The position numbers were made by a program, and so were the translations under genes. A DNA stretch of 64,000 nt, from assembly GCF_902167145.1 (NCBI RefSeq), contig NC_050097.1:171956923-172020922 (forward strand), given 5' to 3'. The notes under the pieces are model-generated. The model was not told the origin of the DNA, searched no databases, and was given only the letters and a program-made list of their open reading frames with translations. This document shows positions 54,982-64,000 of the stretch, in pieces (the stretch's first letter is position 1; each line of letters opens with the position of its first letter). This stretch comes from Zea mays (lineage: Eukaryota; Streptophyta; Magnoliopsida; Poales; Poaceae).

Positions 54982-55541
54982 TACAAAATCTTACTATGGA
55001 AAATAAACTGAGTGAAGAGCGGGTTTTTGTATTTGTGTAGTATAGGTACAACCACAATGGCTCGGAAATTCCATGGCTCTATTGGATTGGATGAAATTTT
55101 TCCTTTTCATCTAAGTGGAAGGATCCTGTATTTTTATCTAGGAATTTTGCTTCCCTCAAAAAAATTCTTGGGGAAAAACAAAAATAAAAATAAAATGGAA
55201 GAATTCTTCTTATTCCATAAGAAAATAAAGGAACCCTAGAATTCTATTTGTATAAGGTACATTACGCCATACAACCCAAATAAAAATAGGGTATGTCGGA
55301 AATTAATGACTTTGGAAATGTGAAATTGTTGTTGAGAGAAGTCGTTGAGAAATATGAAAATGGAATGAAATCTAGTCTTTGTCAAATACTTCATATCTTT
55401 TCTTGTACAAACAGAAGGAAAAGGAGACAATTTGAGCTGAGCGAAAAATCCATATCTCTCTTATCCATTTAGAGCATATGGATCGATTTAATTATTTTGT
55501 GATAGAATGAAAAGAATTACATATAGAATGGGTTGGGAATC

Positions 55542-55592
55542 ATGCCTAGATCCCGTATAAATGGAATTTCATTGATAAGACCTCCCCGGCGT
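55542..55592 (+). pseudogene. ycf3: ycf3 5' fragment (plastid-derived)
   Basis: ATGCCTAGATCCCGTATAAA at 55542-55561 encodes MPRSRI, the start of Ycf3, a photosystem I assembly factor. One A is missing in the following AATGGAA run, shifting the frame. The sequence leaves the ycf3 match after about 16 codons at the NUPT edge. Confidence 0.85.
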
Positions 55593-55646
55593 TGAAGATG
55601 GTTGGGGCGTTTGTAAGGAAAATGGACCACAACCCATTCTACTATA

Positions 55647-57163
55647 TGATTTTGGTGTTTGATGATCAATATAACTTATGTACTAATGTGTTTGCTAGTG
55701 GTTGTGTTTGTAGTTCACATGATGCGAAGATGATTAGACAGGGTTTTGAGGATGCAACAACTCAAAAGAAGACTTGAAAAGACTCTAAGAAGACCTACCA
55801 ATATTTAGCACAAGTCCAAGACACAAGACCAATGGAACCCAAGAACAAAAGACAGAAGACCTTGAAGATGGGTTGTCAGCTAGCACACTGGTGGCACATA
55901 GATGGCTCACCGGTGACACACAGTTGGCTCACTGGTGGCACATTGGCTCATCGGTCGGTCCTGTGCGCACCGGACAACCAACAGAGAGCTTCCATTTGCT
56001 CCATGTCTGAGAGGAGGCACCAGACTGTCCTGTGTACACAGTTGGTGCACCATTGGCGTCGCACAATTGGCGCACCAGTCAATCCATGAGCATATCGACT
56101 AGCAGTCACTGTCAGTGTCACAACTAGCCAATGTAAACACATAGTTGGCACACCATTGGCACACTGTTGGCGCACCGTTGGCATACAGTTGGCGCACTGT
56201 TGGCTGGCAGGACTGTCCGGTATGCCACCGCAACAACAGTCTGCTCTCCAATGGCTAGTTGAGTTGGGGCCTATATGTACTTCACCCAACCAACCATTTG
56301 AAGGTGTGGGAGCCCAAGCAACATACCAACACATATTATAGACATTTCCAAGTGCTCAAACACCCAAGTGCTTAATAGAATCAATCGATGATTAGCGTAG
56401 ATGCTTTGTGAAGTGCTTAGGTTAGTTAGACCGCTTATGCGCTTGCTCTAGGTTTTTTCTAGTAAGTTGAGTGAGTTTAGAAAAACCCACACAAACCCTC
56501 GGCTCTTGCGTGATTTGTTGCAATATTGTACCGAGTGGGGCGAGAGTCTTGTGAGATAGTGACAACCGAGTTTGTGTCGCGGCCGCCACTGTGTAACGGA
56601 GGTAATGAGGCCCGTGGTGTCTCGACCAAAAGCTCGATAGTGGAGACAACGGGGAGCGTCCAAGAGGAGCCAGAAGTGGAGCACCACTTGCGCACGGCAA
56701 ATGCCCGTGGCTCTCTATGGAGTTATTCGACCGATGTGCTTGGCCCTTGCGTGGGCTACCCTTTGCATATGGGCACCAACGAGTATTAGTCGGAACCTTG
56801 CATGGTTCCGGATACCTCGGTAAAAATACCATCGTCATCCACAGAAGTTTGCATCTCTACCCGTGCTCTTTACCTTCCGCATTTTCATTAAGTACTTAAG
56901 TTTCAATATCTCCTTTCTAGTTAGAATATTTAGGATTGGAACTTAGGTTTTGCGGTAGAGATAAAAACACTTAGACAAAACCTAGTTTTCACATTCTAGA
57001 TTGCTTTTTACATAGGTTTTGATATAGGGATTTATTTGTGGCCTAGTTTAGAGAATAATTTTTAGAAGTCCTAGTTTAGAGAATAGTTTTTAGAAGTCCT
57101 AGTTTAGAGAATAGTTTTTAGAAGTCCTAATTCACCCCCTCTTAGGCGTCACTGTTTCCTTCA
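55647..57163 (+). repeat. LTR, family F, plus orientation
   Basis: About 1.5 kb, from TGATTTTGGTGTTTGATGATC to TTCACCCCCTCTTAGGCGTC...TTCCTTCA. It is related to the inverted fragment at 1-745. Around 55900-56220 there are many short repeats of GTTGGCGCACCATTGGC type. A GAAGTCCTAGTTTAGAGAAT unit is repeated three times at 57065-57135. No matching target duplication was found, so it may be truncated. Confidence 0.6.
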
Positions 57164-57228
57164 GTGTTGCAGACGATGGCCATGGAGTCGTCGTGAATCA
57201 ACGTCGCACCCCTACCTGGCGCGCCAGC

Positions 57229-57451
57229 TGTCGATGTTTATGACCCGACTGCGCACCACAGGGTGTCCCACGCGATTCTTTTGGACAGGACAACGTCGTT
57301 GATCATGACTCGATTGTACATGTGGATGCATGTTGGAACACAAGAGAGTATATACAGGTTTGGGCCGCTAGAATGTGTAATACCCTACTTCCTGTTGATG
57401 TTGAGTATTGAGTATTGCCGGTGTTCACAGGTTACAGATGAGTTGTGGGTG
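57229..57451 (-). repeat. Gypsy LTR remnant with primer-binding site
   Basis: TGTCGATGTTTATGACCCG begins at 57229. Just left of it, on the minus strand, is the Tat-type PBS GCTGGCGCGCCAGGTAGGGG (57228-57209). The remnant is a minus-strand 5' LTR; its internal part stops at 57163. Element D interrupts it at 57452. Confidence 0.65.
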
Positions 57452-57844
57452 TGTGAATCATCTAGGCCCCTTTGGTAATGTTTTGGCAATTAATGACAAC
57501 TGCTTGTGGACTAACGATTCTTGGAGAAATAAGAATGCAGGGTTGGACCACATAGAACAGGAAATGTTGAAGAATCATACGCATTGGTTGTGGATCAAAT
57601 GAAGGGAAAGGTATAATATAGGTTTCACTTCTGCCGGTCTTGAGGAGTTTAGAGAAGATACCTGACCGGATTAGTAGGCTAGATAGCCGTACTATTAAGA
57701 GGGGTCAATGACTCAGATCTGTGTAAAACTTAGTGCCTCATAGAGCATCAAGTAGTTGCATTTGCATGAGGACTAACAGCGCTTCTCATTTCGTGAGTTA
57801 AAAGTTCATTCAAAAAAACATGTTTGAAAATTGCGAAGTCATGG

Positions 57845-58380
57845 TCGCGCGGACTGTCCGGCCCTTGGGGGCGGACCGTCCGCGATCCTCCAGAGGGGTC
57901 CGTAGTCTGACAAATTGTGTGGACACTTTGTTCTATTGCACTGCGGACCGTCCGGGCCTTAGGGCCGGACCGTCCGCAGTCATGACCAGAGAAGGGTGGC
58001 TTCGGGTCTGTCCCTGATTTATAGGCGGACGGTCCGCCTGTAAGGGGCGGACGGTCCACAAGTGTAAAACTCGTTTTTGGACAGGGACTGTGTGTTTTTA
58101 TAGATTTGTACTACGGACTGTCCGGGGGACAAGTTCGGACAGTACTGTCTCAGGTCGCGGACCGTCCGGGATTTATAGCCGGACGGTCCGCGTGTGTTAA
58201 CCTCTTTTGATCCGAGACTCGGGTGTTTCATTCTGCCAGGTCGCGGACGGTCCGGCCTTGAAGGGCGGACTGTCCGGACCCACCTTTTGAGTCAGCTCTG
58301 ACATGTTTTCAAACGGTCTTTATAGCCGTTATATGTACGGCGGACCGTCCGGCCCTAGGGCGGGGACGGTCCGCGTGTGC
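57845..58380 (+). repeat. Paired GGACCGTCC palindromes in the element D LTR
   Basis: At least seven pairs of (GC)GGAC(C/G/T)GTCC(GC) motifs are separated by short G/C-rich centres (for example GGGCCTTAGGGCC near 57955). Members of a pair are 15-30 bp apart, so each pair can also fold as a larger hairpin. The position upstream of the TATA box parallels the CCGGACNGTCCGG palindromes of elements A and B. Confidence 0.85.
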
Positions 58381-58427
58381 GCAGACTGCCACCTTTTTGC
58401 ACATAACGGTTTGTTTTAGATGGGGGA

Positions 58428-58436
58428 CTATAAATA
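58428..58436 (+). promoter_or_regulatory. Element D TATA box
   Basis: CTATAAATA follows the palindrome cluster by about 50 bp and precedes the leader. Transcription is expected to start about 30 bp downstream. Confidence 0.75.
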
Positions 58437-59141
58437 GAAGGGTAGCTCGTGTGAGAGAACTCTCTTGGCCATTCCTTGCACACATTGAGCTCATTTGTGA
58501 TCCTCCAACTCACTCTCTCACACTCTTTGCTTGAGATTGCATTCTAGTGAGAGATTGAGGGTTCCTAGTGCATTTGCATCATTTGGTGATTCTTGAGGCA
58601 CTAGGTGGTACACCGAGCAAGCGTCGTTGGCTTGTTACTCTTGGAGGTTGCCGCCTCCTAGACGGCTCGGGTGATTGTCTCCGTCGAGCTCTCCAAGAAG
58701 ATTGTGGAGAAGCCGCGGTGTGGATTGTGAGGGGTTCGCGCCTACCTCGCCGGAGCGGCAAAGGTGACATTAGTGGAATCGAGGTATTGAGTGATTTCTT
58801 GTCCACTTGGCTCAAAGATCAAGTCGTGTCTTGATAGAGGAGCAAGTGAGAGCTTGAAGTCCACCTCAACGTGGATTAGGGGTGATCGGCAAATCACCGA
58901 TACCACGGGATAAATTTCGGTGTCTATTTCTTCTAGCATTACTTATTGCCTTGCAATTGATTAGTGCTTTGCTTATTGTCCTTCAAGTATTCAATCTCCG
59001 TAGTTGTCTTTCATACATTGTTTACTTATTGACACTAGATAATTTATTCCACTTGTTGTATTGACTAAATTTATTTAGTATTGTTGTTTTTAGTCAAAAC
59101 GTCTATTCACCCCCCTCTAGCCGGTGTCCTAGATCCTACAA

Positions 59142-59155
59142 GTGGTATCAGAGCC
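59142..59155 (+). promoter_or_regulatory. Element D primer-binding site
   Basis: GTGGTATCAGAGCC lies one base after the LTR end. TGGTATCAGAGC is complementary to the 3' end of initiator tRNA-Met. Confidence 0.9.
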
Positions 59156-59201
59156 AAGGACTCCATTGTTTGTGGATCTAATCATCCCGGAGTGGGACAA
59201 A

Positions 59202-60989
59202 ATGGCTAGTAACAACAATGTGCACATTGGGAAGCCACCGCACTTTGATGGAAACAATTATGATTATTGGAAAATAAGAATGTCAATGCATCTTAGAGCA
59301 ATGGGTGGAAAAATTTGGCCAATTGTTAGGGATGGATTTGTTGTGTTGAAGGAAGATGAACCATCCGTTAGTGATAATGAGAATATTCTCACAAATGATC
59401 AAGCTATGAATGTCTTTTATGATGCTCTTGATATAAATGAGTTCAATCGTATCAAGAATCTCACAACCGCTCATGAGATTTGGATAAAACTAATGGAAAT
59501 TCATGAAGGAACCACAATTGTGAAGAGTGCCAAACTATATGTGTGCAAAGGGAAGTTTGAGCAATTTATTATGAAAGAAGATGAGAGTGTATCCGATATG
59601 TTCAATCGGTTGAATGAGATAGTAAATGAACTCAAAGGACTTGGTTTTAATGTACCGGATGTGGATTTCACACACAAGTTCCTTAGATCACTTCCGGAGA
59701 AATATGAGACTATTGTGACAATGCTAGTAAGGAGTGATCTATCTACAACTTCTCCAACCGAAGTATTGGGAGAAATTCTCACTCAAGATATATTTAAGAA
59801 ATCACAAGCCGATGCTTTAAGTTTGGCAAAGAAGGTGAAAAATGAATCTATTGCTCTCAAAGCCAAGGCATCAAAGGCAATTGAAAAAGAAGATAGCAAT
59901 GATGAAGAAAATGAAAGTGAGAGTGATGGTGACATGGCTTTATTTGTAAGGAAATTCAATAAATTCATGAAGATGAAAAGAGGTCAACCTAGAAGAGGTC
60001 AAACATCTAGAAGAAATGCTTTCAATGATAGAAAATGTTTTGAGTGTGGGGAACCCGGTCACATTGCCATGAATTGCCCAAGCAAGAAGAAGAAGGGCAA
60101 AGATGAAAGTGACAAGAAGAAAAAGAAATACTATAACAAGAAGAAAGATGGCAAAGCCTACTTAGTTGAATGGGACTCGGATGATAGCTCGGATGATGAT
60201 GATGATGACACCTCATCCAAGCTTAATGCCGGAATTGCCATCAAGGAAGCTCCCTCACTCTTCTCATCCCCCCATTGTCTCATGGCAAAGGGAGATGCTA
60301 AGGTAAAAATCATCACCGATTTAAATGATATAAAAGATGATGATGATATCGATGATGTTGATGATGATGGCTATTCATATGATGATCTTGTTAGAATGTT
60401 AGGTGAGGCCGATGACTACATGCACAAAGAAAAAGAAAAATTTAAGACCTTGAAGGAATTGTATAAAAACCTCCAAGTGTCTTTTGAGGAGCTCAAGACC
60501 TCTCACAATGACCTCAAAGAAAATTGTGAGAAGCTTGCGGATGCTCAAAAATCATCTATTGTGCATGAAGTTGAGGTGGTCACTAAGGATGTTGGAGTCA
60601 CTTGTGACTTACTTGATAGTCTTACAAGTGAACCACTACCTACTAACTCTATTTGTGATAAATGCAAAATTTCTCTCAATGATAACATTGCTCTTGATGA
60701 ATCAAAAATTATTGTTGAGAATGAAGTGTTAGTAGATAGAATAAATACTCTAACTCATGACCTAGAAAAGGCATATGGTGGTAAGACTAAATTGGATTTC
60801 ATATTGGGAAGTCAACGATGCTCTCTTAACCGTGAAGGTCTTGGATATGTTCCCAAGAAAGGAAAGAATGCTTTTGTAAAGCAAAAGACATTGTTTGTGA
60901 AAGAATGTGACAAAGTGTGTCACAAGTGTCACAAAAAGGGACATGTTAAGAAAAATTGTCCCAAGTTCAAACATGTATCCTCCACTTGA
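59202..60989 (+). CDS. gag: Element D Gag
   Basis: A 595-residue Gag starting at ATG 59202 in good context (ACAAAATGGC). The copia gag core spans about residues 5-230 (GKPPHFDGNNYDYWKIRM near 8-25, AHEIW near 90). CCHC knuckles are at 279-292 (CFECGEPGHIAMNC) and 573-586 (CHKCHKKGHVKKNC), with lysine-rich and acidic DDDDD stretches between and a coiled-coil segment (about 410-460). The TGA at 60987 is followed in the same frame by open sequence with two WVPK motifs, ending at TGA 61149-61151, exactly as the gag of element B ends. The first TGA is therefore probably a premature stop removing 53 residues. The GTG at 59142 overlaps the PBS and is not a likely start. Confidence 0.88.
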   Translation: MASNNNVHIGKPPHFDGNNYDYWKIRMSMHLRAMGGKIWPIVRDGFVVLKEDEPSVSDNENILTNDQAMNVFYDALDINEFNRIKNLTTAHEIWIKLMEIHEGTTIVKSAKLYVCKGKFEQFIMKEDESVSDMFNRLNEIVNELKGLGFNVPDVDFTHKFLRSLPEKYETIVTMLVRSDLSTTSPTEVLGEILTQDIFKKSQADALSLAKKVKNESIALKAKASKAIEKEDSNDEENESESDGDMALFVRKFNKFMKMKRGQPRRGQTSRRNAFNDRKCFECGEPGHIAMNCPSKKKKGKDESDKKKKKYYNKKKDGKAYLVEWDSDDSSDDDDDDTSSKLNAGIAIKEAPSLFSSPHCLMAKGDAKVKIITDLNDIKDDDDIDDVDDDGYSYDDLVRMLGEADDYMHKEKEKFKTLKELYKNLQVSFEELKTSHNDLKENCEKLADAQKSSIVHEVEVVTKDVGVTCDLLDSLTSEPLPTNSICDKCKISLNDNIALDESKIIVENEVLVDRINTLTHDLEKAYGGKTKLDFILGSQRCSLNREGLGYVPKKGKNAFVKQKTLFVKECDKVCHKCHKKGHVKKNCPKFKHVSST

Positions 60990-61164
60990 TTTGAGCATTG
61001 TTATGTTCTTTCTCATAATGCAAAAGGTGTTCATGCTAAATTTGTTGGTACTTCAATTGTTGGAAACAAAAAGAAAGCTATTTGGGTACCAAAGACCTTG
61101 GTCACTAACATCCGAGGACCCAAGCAAGTTTGGGTACCTAAAAGAGATTGATTTCCTTTTGTAG

Positions 61165-64000
61165 GTAAACTACAAGGCGGGAGGGAATCATTGGGTGTTG
61201 GATAGTGGATGTACTCAACACATGACCGGGGATATGAAAATGTTTACCCAAATGAGTGAGGAAGATTGCTCAAATTATGATAGTATCACATTTGGAGATA
61301 ATCGTAAAGGAAAGGTTAAAGGTTTGGGTAAAATTGCTATCTCAAATGATCATTCTATATCAAATGTGCTATTGGTTGAGTCTTTGAATTTTAATCTACT
61401 TTCCGTAGCTCAATTATGTGATTTAGGATTTTGTTGCAATTTCACGGTTGAAGATGTTATTATCTCTAGTGTTGATGGTAGCAATCTTAAGTTTAAAGGT
61501 TTTAGACATGAAAATCTTTATCTTGTTGATTTCTCATCTAATGAGGCAAAGCTCACAACTTGCCTATTTTCAAAAGCTTCACTAGGTTGGTTATGGCATA
61601 GAAGACTTGGTCATGTTGGGATGAAGCAACTCAATCGGTTAACCAAGCATGACTTAGTTCGAGGCTTAAAAGATGTGAAGTTTGAAAAGAACAAATTGTG
61701 TAGCTCTTGTCAAGCCGGTAAGCAAGTGGCAAACACTCATCCAAATAAAAGTCAAATGTCCACTCATCGACCTTTGGAATTACTTCACATGGATTTATTT
61801 GGGCCCACATCTTTTGTAAGTATTGGTGGTAATTCTTATTGTCTTGTGATTGTGGATGACTATTCAAGATTTACTTGGGTTTATTTTCTACGAGACAAAT
61901 CCAATGTGTTTGAAACATTCAAGTCATTTGCTATATTGGCTCAAAATCAATTTGATTTCGACATCAAAAAGGTTAGAAGTGATAATGGGTCGGAATTCAA
62001 AAATGCAAGAATTGATCAATATTGTGATGACAAGGGTATCAAACATGAATTCTCTTCCAAATATACCCCGGAACAAAATGGTATTGTTGAAAGAAAGAAT
62101 AGAACTCTTATTGATATGGCAAGGTCTATGTTAGCGGAATATAATATATCGGATTCTTATTGGGCCGAGGCAATAAATACCGCTTGTCATTCATCAAATA
62201 GACTATATTGTCACAAGCTCTTGAAGAAAACTCCATATGAATTGCTCATTGGTAGAAAGCCAAATATCTCATATTTTAGGGTATTCGGTTGCAAATGTTA
62301 TATTTTGAGAAAGGGGAGCCGGCTTTCTAAATTTGAGAAGAAATGTGATGAGGGTTTTCTTCTTGGATATTCATCAAATAGTAAGGCTTATAGAGTCTTC
62401 AACAAAACTCATGGTATTATTGAGGAAGCATATGATGTTGAGTTCGATGAAACAAATGGGTCTCAAGATGAGAGTGATAATCTCGATGATGTTGGGGGGA
62501 CTCAATTGATAAATGCAATGAAAACAATGGCCATTGGTGAAATAAAACCAAAGGAAGAAGATGATGAAGATAGTGTGGTTGTCATTCCTTCATCCTCAAC
62601 TATAAATGAGGAAAATCACCAAAGCCAACAACTTAATGAAACCATGGATACTCATGATCAAGCTACTTCAAGACCTTCGGTTCCTCCAAATGCTTCATCA
62701 AGCAATTATCAAACGGTATCAAGAATTCATCATTCCATTGTGAAGGATCACCCGGTTGATCAAATTGTGGGTGATATTAGTAAGGGTGTTCAAACTCGCT
62801 CTCGCATAGCTTCGTTTTGTGAGCATTTCTCTTTTGTATCTTGTATGGAACCTAACCATGTAGATGAAGCTCTACTTGATGTTGATTGGGTGAATGCAAT
62901 GCATGAAGAATTAAATAACTTCGCTCGAAATGAAGTTTGGGAGCTTGTTGAGAGACCAAAGAACCACAATGTTATTGGTACAAAATGGGTGTTTCGCAAC
63001 AAGCACAATGAAGATGGTGTGGTAGTAAGAAACAAGGCAAGATTAGTTGCACAAGGATATACTCAAATTGAAGGATTGGATTTTGGGGAGACATTCGCTC
63101 CCGTAGCAAGATTAGAAGCAATCCGGATTCTACTTGCTTATGCTTGTGCACATAATATCAAGCTCTACCAAATGGATGTAAAGAGTGCCTTCCTAAATGG
63201 TAAGATTAGTGAACTAGTGTATGTTGAACAACCTCCCGGTTTTGAGGACCCCAAAAGACCTAACCATGTGTTCAAGCTTTCTAAAGCTCTCTATGGGCTT
63301 AAGCAAGCTCCACGTGCTTGGTATGAAAGGCTTAGGGATTTCTTGCTTTCCAAAGACTTCAAAATTGGGAAGGTTGACACTACTCTATTCACTAAAAGAA
63401 TTGGCAAAGACTTATTTGTTTGTCAAATCTACGTTGATGATATTATTTTTGGATCTACTAATGAATTATTTTGTGAGGAGTTCGGAAAAATGATGTCAAA
63501 AGAATTTGAAATGTCTATGATAGGAGAATTGAGCTTCTTTCTTGGCCTTCAAATCAAACAATTGAAAGATGGAATTTTTATAAGTCAATCGAAATATTTG
63601 AAGGACATGCTCAAGAAGTTTGGTTTAGAAAATGCTAAGCCTATCAAGACTCCAATGGCAACAAATGGTCATCTAGACTTAGATGAAGGAGGTACTATGG
63701 TTGATCAAAAACTTTATCGTTCAATAATTGGTAGTTTGCTTTATATTACCGCATCTAGGCCCGATGTTATGTTTAGTGTATGCATGTGTGCTCGATTCCA
63801 AGCTTCACCTAGAGAGATTCACTTGAAGGCCGCTAAAAGAATTCTAAGATATTTGAAGTATACTCCCAATATTGGTCTATGGTATCCCAAAGGTGCTCAC
63901 TTTGAATTAATTGGATATTCGGATTCGGACTATGCGGGGTGCAAAGTTGATAGAAAAAGCACCTCCGGTTGTTGTCAATTTCTTGGTAGATCTCTTGTTT
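61165..64000 (+). CDS. pol: Element D Pol, open to the window edge
   Basis: An uninterrupted 945-codon frame from GTA at 61165, immediately after a TAG at 61162-61164. Residues counted from 61165: protease DSG at 13-15; integrase HHCC at about 145-182; integrase D210, D273, E309 (35 residues between the last two); RT with TKWVFRNK near 607-614 and YVDD at 756-759; RNase H start with catalytic D920. The remainder lies outside. The first ATG in frame is at 61225, inside the protease (HMTGD). Pol is +1 relative to gag and cannot be reached by simple frameshifting because its frame is closed until after the gag stop. It is about two-thirds conserved with element B Pol by eye. Confidence 0.92.

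Larger units (their letters stand above)
54886..55592. other. Nuclear insertion of plastid DNA (NUPT), about 0.7 kb
   Basis: The piece contains trnS-GGA on the minus strand, an AT-rich spacer, and the first codons of ycf3 on the plus strand. This is the divergent trnS-ycf3 arrangement of grass plastid genomes. Both genes carry small changes, and repeat-derived nuclear DNA lies on both sides, so it is a transferred copy. The left junction is near AATCAACG/AGATACTG and the right near ACCTCC/CCGGCGTTG; both are approximate. Confidence 0.9.
57452..59140 (+). repeat. Element D 5' LTR
   Basis: About 1.69 kb ending CCTAGATCCTACA. The stretch 57845-58380 holds about seven pairs of GGACCGTCC-type palindromes. 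The TATA box is at 58428-58436. The leader to 59140 is AT-rich without ORFs of note and ends in the CACCCCCCTCTAGCCGGTGT block typical of these LTR ends. Confidence 0.8.
57452..64000 (+). mobile_element. Element D: Ty1/copia (Sirevirus-like), runs off the window
   Basis: A plus-strand copia element with 5' LTR 57452-59140, PBS at 59142, gag from 59202 and pol from 61165. The right part, including the end of RNase H and the 3' LTR, is outside. The left terminus TGTGAATCATC is inferred from the TG rule and the break in the gypsy LTR; GGGTG (57447-57451) is the expected target duplication. Its gag and pol are clearly related to but diverged from element B. The pol frame is uninterrupted over 945 codons, so it is probably fairly young. 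Confidence 0.85.

Noticed and set aside
54886..55592. Window being plastid DNA
   Set aside because: Only 0.7 kb is plastid-like, and it is bounded by nuclear retrotransposon sequence on both sides.
59142..59201. GTG start of element D gag at the primer-binding site
   Set aside because: An ATG in good context lies 60 bp downstream, matching where related Gags start.

Overview
This is nuclear DNA of a grass, almost certainly maize or a close Zea relative. It has a plant-type three-exon ORM gene, a plastid DNA insertion, and dense nested LTR retrotransposons of types typical of maize: Sirevirus Ty1/copia elements with CACCGGAC...GTCCGGTG palindromes in the LTRs, Tat-clade Ty3/gypsy elements with a second RNase H domain, and a 13.7-kb Grande-like element. 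Family names (Ji-like, Opie-like, Grande-like, Tekay-like) come from recall of these families and were not checked by a search.

Layout. 1-745: inverted LTR fragment (family F). 1978-4210: complete ORM gene on the minus strand, the only host gene that looks functional. 4885-5495: broken PP2C gene copy. 5496-6643: small repeats, including a tRNA-derived SINE-like piece. 6644-52817: one old minus-strand copia element (A, Ji-like) blown apart by four later insertions, each with its own 5-bp target duplication. The four are a gypsy element E in its 3' LTR (7851-19327, ATATG), a 3.5-kb solo LTR in its RT (21353-24849, CATCT), an almost pristine copia element B in its gag (27535-37001, AAATC), and Grande-like element C in its primer-binding site (38797-52458, GATAC). 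52818-54229: no gene seen. 54230-54885: LTR remnant. 54886-55592: plastid DNA (trnS and the start of ycf3). 55647-57163: family F LTR in the plus orientation. 57229-57451: gypsy LTR remnant interrupted by copia element D, which begins near 57452 and runs off the right edge with its gag and pol frames open.

Relative ages, counted by eye: B has two LTRs differing by about three substitutions plus two palindrome-unit indels (very young). C has about 23 differences in 618 bp, nearly all transitions. E is similar or older. Nonsense codons in C and E are mostly C-to-T or G-to-A changes, as expected of methylated DNA.

The most interesting material is inside the elements. Element C carries an antisense gene downstream of pol that reads as four exons separated by three introns of 76-82 bp, plus a second small antisense ORF with its own TATA box. 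It also carries 89-bp tandem repeats, each with a hairpin whose best copies are capped by GCAA. Element E keeps the eroded end of a comparable antisense ORF. In both B and D, the pol frame opens exactly after a TTTTGTAG sequence that looks like a 3' splice acceptor, and frameshifting alone cannot join the two frames.
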